From assembly GCA_023395615.1 (NCBI GenBank), contig JAEWYP010000002.1, positions 1 through 17,563 of the forward strand: a stretch of DNA of 17,563 nt, given 5' to 3'. How positions within the stretch are numbered: position 1 is the first letter of the stretch; the number at the start of each line of letters is the position of its first letter. Of the stretch, positions 14,028 through 17,563 are shown one piece after another. This DNA is from Bacillota bacterium (GTDB taxonomy: Bacteria > Bacillota > Clostridia > Christensenellales > Aristaeellaceae). The translations under genes were made by a program, and so were the position numbers. The notes beneath the pieces were generated by a model that made no database searches, had not been told where the DNA came from, and saw nothing but the letters and a program-made list of their open reading frames with translations.

Positions 14028-15110
14028 ATGGCGTTATTTTCGCTTACCCAAACGGATCGCCGGATTTACGATCAGGAATTGCGAGATTTTCTGCCCAAAG
14101 AAATTTATGATATTCACAGCCACCTGTGGCTGGAATCCTTCTGGGCTACCCCGGACAGCGACAACCTGCGCGCGGTCAGCTGGCCCTATCTGGTCGCCAG
14201 AGACAACAGCGGGGAGGATCTGGCGGAAACCTACCGGCTGCTGTTCCCCGGCAAGCGGGTGGTGCCCATGGTGTTTGCCAACCCCGAGCCCAACGACGAC
14301 CTGACCGTGCATAACCGGTATGTGCGCCGGAACGCCGACGCATACGGGTACCCTTCGCTTTACTTCAGCCACCCGAAACAGACCGCGGACGAAGTGGAAC
14401 GGGGCGTGCTGGAAGGCGGCTTTCTCGGCCTGAAAAGCTACCTGAACCTCTCCCCCGCGAACATCCCGGAGCCGGACATCCGCATATTGGACTTTTTCCC
14501 GCCGAAACATCTGGAAGTGCTCAACCGCCACCGGTGGATCATGATGCTGCACATCCCGCGCCCCGGGCGGCTTAGGGACCCGCAGAATCTGGCGGACATC
14601 GCGTGGATCAAACGCACTTATCCCAACATCCGCCTGATTCTGGCACACGTGGGCCGCGCCTACTGCATGGAGGACGTCGGAAACGCGCTGGACACGCTGG
14701 CCCCGTATCAGGATTTGCTGTTCGACTTCAGCGCCAACTGCAACCCCGACGTGCTGGAAACGCTGGTCGGCCATGTGGGCGCAAACCGCGTGCTGTTTGG
14801 CAGCGATTCGCCCATCACCCGCATGCGGATGCGCCGCATCTGCGAAAACGGGCACTACGTAAATCTGGTGCCGCCCGGCCTGTACGGCGACGTGAGCGGC
14901 GACCCCAACATACGCGAAGTGAGCCGGGAGGAAGGCGATCAGTTGACCTTCTTTTTATACGAGGAAGCGCTGGCCATGAAAACCGCGCTGACGCGCCTTG
15001 GGCTGGGGGCGAAGGAAGCCGAGCGGGTGTTTGCGGGCAACGCCCGCGACCTGACCGGCGCGGCACAGCACGAAACCTATCAAACGCAAGGAAAGTGGGA
15101 ATGTAAATGA
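14028..15110 (+). CDS. Amidohydrolase-2 family metal-dependent hydrolase
   Basis: This 360-residue TIM-barrel protein keeps a full set of metal-ligand positions: DIHSH (His30, His32), GLKSY (Lys136), MLHIP (His175), ILAHVG (His207) and FGSDSP (Asp260). The family includes decarboxylases, lactonases and amidases. Here, in a sugar operon next to a dehydrogenase, kinase and isomerase, a sugar lactonase or a hydrolase of a substituted sugar is plausible, but this is inference. GGAGGG lies about 8 bp before the ATG, and the gene starts 3 bp after the kinase stop. Its TGA overlaps the ATG of the isomerase gene (ATGA), so translation is coupled. No signal peptide is present. Confidence 0.82.
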   Translation: MALFSLTQTDRRIYDQELRDFLPKEIYDIHSHLWLESFWATPDSDNLRAVSWPYLVARDNSGEDLAETYRLLFPGKRVVPMVFANPEPNDDLTVHNRYVRRNADAYGYPSLYFSHPKQTADEVERGVLEGGFLGLKSYLNLSPANIPEPDIRILDFFPPKHLEVLNRHRWIMMLHIPRPGRLRDPQNLADIAWIKRTYPNIRLILAHVGRAYCMEDVGNALDTLAPYQDLLFDFSANCNPDVLETLVGHVGANRVLFGSDSPITRMRMRRICENGHYVNLVPPGLYGDVSGDPNIREVSREEGDQLTFFLYEEALAMKTALTRLGLGAKEAERVFAGNARDLTGAAQHETYQTQGKWECK

Positions 15111-16498
15111 AACCGCTGCATATTGGGCTTTTACCTTTGTATATCAAGCTGTACGACGACGTGGACCCCGCGCTGCGCACGCTGCAAATGCCGTTTCTTT
15201 CGGACGCCGCCAAAGCGCTGGAAGCCGAGGGGATGACCGTGACGGTCACGGACGTGTGCCGCGTAAAAGACGAGTTTGAGCGGGCGGTCGCGCTGCTGAA
15301 CGACCGGCAGGTGTCGGCGGTCGTAACGCTTCATCTGGCCTATTCGCCCTCGCTGGAAGCGATCGACGCGCTGGCGAAGCTCAAGGCCCCGATCATCCTG
15401 ATGGACACCACGCCCACCTTTGATTTTGTCGCCATGGCAGGCGCGCAGGCGATTGACCGCAACCATGGCATCCACGGCGTGCAGGACCTGTGCAGCATGC
15501 TCAAGCGGCGCGGCATCCCGTATCATCTGGCCTGCGGGCCGCTTGAGGACGGCAGCGTAACCCGGCAGGTCGCGGGCCTCTGCCGCGCGGCGCAGGCTGC
15601 CGAAACGATGCGCCATATCAAGGTTGGGCTAATCGGCGGCGCTTTCGACGGCATGGGCGATTTTCGGCTGGACGCGCAAACCCTGACGGACGTAACCGGC
15701 GCGGAGGTGGTCTGCCCGGCCCCGGCGGAGCTGCGCGCCATTGCCGATACCGTGACCGACACAGAGGTAGACGAACAGCTTGCGGAGGACGCGCAGCAGT
15801 ATACTATCGAAGTGTCTGCGCCGGAGCACTACCGCAGCGCTGTCAGGGCCGGGCTGACCCTGCGCCGCTGGGCGGAACGGGACCGGATCGGCGCTGTCAC
15901 CCTCAACTTTATGCAGCTTTCCAAGGCGACCGGGCTTAGCAAAATGCCCTTTGCGGAGCTGTCGCGCATGATGGCCCACGGCTACGGCTACGCGGGCGAG
16001 GGCGACGTGCTGACGGCCGCGCTGACCGGCGCGCTGATGACCGCTTACGAAACCGCCGGCTTTGTGGAAATCTTCTGCCCGGACTGGGCGCGCGGCATCC
16101 TGCTGCTCAGCCATATGGCGGAGATGAACCTCGCGCTGGCGGAGGGCAAACCGCTGCTGACCGACGTACCCTTCGCCTTTACCGACGCGGGGGACACGGT
16201 GGGGGTTTTCGGTCGCCACCGCGCGGGCAGGGCGGTGCTGGTCAACCTTGCGCCGCTGCGGGCGGATCGGTTCTCGCTGCTGCTGACCGAGGTGGACATG
16301 CTATCCCCCGAATGGGACGAAACGCCGCTTCGCAACCAGATTCGCGGCTGGATGAAGCCCCGCATGCCCCTGCCGGAATTTCTGCGCCGGTTCAGCCTGG
16401 CGGGCGGCACGCACCACAGCGCGCTTGTCTACAACGGCGATATCAATTCGCTGGCGGCGTTCGGCGAAATGATGGGTTTCTCAGTCACCGTTCTCTGA
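15107..16498 (+). CDS. L-arabinose isomerase-family sugar isomerase, divergent
   Basis: The 463 residues are slightly short of classical AraA (about 500). The metal and catalytic positions appear kept: Glu298 in GYGYAGEGD, Glu321 in GFVEIFCPDW, His336 in LLLSHMAEMN and His437 in LAGGTHHSALV. The last block resembles the AraA segment LAGGAHHTVF. The C-terminal tail of AraA after that region is missing, and the N-terminal half is poorly conserved. Members convert an aldose to a ketose using Mn2+; L-arabinose is only the archetype, and L-fucose-isomerase-like activity or another aldose is possible. The start overlaps the preceding stop by 4 bp. Together with the FGGY kinase it gives the standard isomerise-then-phosphorylate start of a sugar pathway. 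No AraD epimerase is seen in the window. Confidence 0.8.
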   Translation: MKPLHIGLLPLYIKLYDDVDPALRTLQMPFLSDAAKALEAEGMTVTVTDVCRVKDEFERAVALLNDRQVSAVVTLHLAYSPSLEAIDALAKLKAPIILMDTTPTFDFVAMAGAQAIDRNHGIHGVQDLCSMLKRRGIPYHLACGPLEDGSVTRQVAGLCRAAQAAETMRHIKVGLIGGAFDGMGDFRLDAQTLTDVTGAEVVCPAPAELRAIADTVTDTEVDEQLAEDAQQYTIEVSAPEHYRSAVRAGLTLRRWAERDRIGAVTLNFMQLSKATGLSKMPFAELSRMMAHGYGYAGEGDVLTAALTGALMTAYETAGFVEIFCPDWARGILLLSHMAEMNLALAEGKPLLTDVPFAFTDAGDTVGVFGRHRAGRAVLVNLAPLRADRFSLLLTEVDMLSPEWDETPLRNQIRGWMKPRMPLPEFLRRFSLAGGTHHSALVYNGDINSLAAFGEMMGFSVTVL

Positions 16499-16588
16499 GG
16501 CGGCGGCAAGCGAACATCGCGGTCCGGCTTAAGGGAAAAGGCTACGGGGCGCCGTGCGGCGTGGATGAGTGAAAGGGGTCAAGAAATT

Positions 16589-17548
16589 ATGCCAATTGTG
16601 GATATGCCTTTGGAGGAGTTGCGGACTTATCAGGGAACCAACCCGCGCCCGGCTGATTTTGACGCGTACTGGGCGCGTGCGCTGGAGGAGCTGGAGGCTG
16701 TGGATCCCGCGGTGGAACTGAAGCCTTCCGGTTTTATCTCGTCTGTCGCGGAATGCTTTGACCTGTATTTTACCGGCGTGGGAGGCGCGCGCATCCATGC
16801 CAAGTATCTGCGGCCCAAAAACGGCGCGGAGAAGCGCCCGGCGGTGCTGATGTTCCACGGCTACAGCTGCAGCGCGGGCGACTGGCAGGATAAACTGGGG
16901 TACGTCGCCTCCGGTTTCCACGTGGCCGCCATGGACTGCCGAGGGCAGGGCGGCGAATCGGAGGATGTGGGCGGGGTCGCGGGCAACACCCTGAACGGCC
17001 ACATCACGCGCGGGCTTGCCAGCGGGCCGGATCGGCTGCTGTACAGAGATATTTTTCTGGATACGGCGCGGCTGGCGCGCATCGTGATGGCACTGCCCGG
17101 CGTGGACGCGGGCCGCGTGGGGGCCATGGGCGGCTCGCAGGGCGGGGCGCTTACGCTGGCCTGCGCCGCGCTGGAACCCCGCATCGCGCGCATTGCGCCG
17201 GTGTACCCGTTCTTATGCGATTATCAGCGCGTGTGGGAAATGGACCTCGCCAACGAGGCCTATCAGGACCTGCGGGAGTACTTCCGCCATTTCGACCCGC
17301 TGCACGAGCGGCGAGAGCAGACCTTCCATGACCTCGGCTATATCGACGTGGCACAGCTGACCGACCGGATCAGGGCCGAGGTGCTTTTTTCAACAGGACT
17401 GATGGACAACATCTGCCCGCCGTCCACGCAGTTTGCCGCCTATAACCACATCACGTCGCCCAAACGCATGCTGCTCTACCCGGACTTCGGCCACGAAGGC
17501 CTGCCGGGCAACGAGGATCACATCTACCAGTTTATGAACGAAATCTGA
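16589..17548 (+). CDS. Acetyl xylan esterase / cephalosporin-C deacetylase, CE7 family, cytoplasmic
   Basis: The protein has 319 residues, the normal CE7 size. The N-terminal PLEELRTYQG pattern matches known CE7 esterases. The catalytic triad is visible: Ser183 in GGSQGG, Asp273 in TGLMDNICPPST and His302 in FGHEG. RGQGGES (118-124) and YPFLCDY (206-212) are further family marks. An upstream in-frame ATG at 16565 is less likely because family similarity begins at 16589, where AAAGGGG lies about 11 bp upstream. CE7 enzymes are usually cytoplasmic and remove acetyl groups from imported acetylated sugars and xylo-oligosaccharides; no signal peptide is present here either. It lies 90 bp after the isomerase gene and appears to be the last complete gene in the window. 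The 16499-16588 gap shows no clear terminator or promoter. Confidence 0.93.
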   Translation: MPIVDMPLEELRTYQGTNPRPADFDAYWARALEELEAVDPAVELKPSGFISSVAECFDLYFTGVGGARIHAKYLRPKNGAEKRPAVLMFHGYSCSAGDWQDKLGYVASGFHVAAMDCRGQGGESEDVGGVAGNTLNGHITRGLASGPDRLLYRDIFLDTARLARIVMALPGVDAGRVGAMGGSQGGALTLACAALEPRIARIAPVYPFLCDYQRVWEMDLANEAYQDLREYFRHFDPLHERREQTFHDLGYIDVAQLTDRIRAEVLFSTGLMDNICPPSTQFAAYNHITSPKRMLLYPDFGHEGLPGNEDHIYQFMNEI

Positions 17549-17563
17549 TTCCCTTTCAGGAAA

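Noticed and set aside
16565..16588. Upstream ATG for the CE7 esterase
   Set aside because: Family similarity begins at the ATG at 16589, and the extension covers the likely ribosome binding site.

Overview
The window looks like a chromosomal piece of a high-GC Clostridia-type Firmicute, probably gut- or rumen-associated. This rests on strong AGGAGG-like ribosome binding sites, ATG/GTG/TTG starts, an LplABC-type sugar ABC importer without its own ATPase, a GC-rich sequence (by eye near 58-60 %), and many carbohydrate-active genes. No species can be named from the sequence alone. No tRNA, rRNA, insertion sequence, phage gene or CRISPR array was seen.

Layout. (1) Positions 1-1430 are the end of an arsenic-resistance unit: a left-truncated ArsR regulator with a Cys-x-Cys sensor motif, then an ACR3-type arsenite efflux pump. 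(2) Positions 1523-3097 encode a cytoplasmic GH43-like glycosidase. It is followed by a stem-loop and a convergent intrinsic terminator near 3210-3251. (3) Positions 3294-6085, minus strand, form an operon read as DeoR-type regulator, archaeal-style TIM-family isomerase, YjbQ/UPF0047 protein, and fructose-6-phosphate-aldolase-like transaldolase. (4) A compact, AT-rich divergent control region at about 6086-6280 has two consensus-like promoters and stacked inverted and direct repeats between them. (5) Positions 6281-17548, plus strand, form a long co-oriented series: a second, longer YjbQ/UPF0047 protein, a SIS-domain sugar-phosphate isomerase, a solute-binding protein, a hairpin terminator/attenuator, two permeases, a Gfo/Idh/MocA oxidoreductase, an FGGY kinase, an amidohydrolase-2 enzyme, an L-arabinose-isomerase-family protein and a CE7 acetyl esterase.

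How it may work together (inference). An acetylated oligosaccharide or sugar is imported by the ABC system. It is deacetylated and trimmed in the cytoplasm by the CE7 esterase and possibly the GH43 enzyme, both of which lack signal peptides. The free sugar is isomerised by the AraA-like enzyme and phosphorylated by the FGGY kinase. The sugar phosphate is rearranged by the SIS, TIM-like and possibly YjbQ proteins, then cleaved by the FSA-like aldolase to trioses. A DeoR-type repressor sensing a phosphorylated intermediate would control both arms from the shared intergenic region.

The point most worth following up is the pair of divergent YjbQ paralogs inside a sugar-phosphate locus. The family is annotated as a secondary thiamine-phosphate synthase, but no thiamine gene or recognisable TPP riboswitch is present here. 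The context suggests an unassigned role in sugar-phosphate chemistry.
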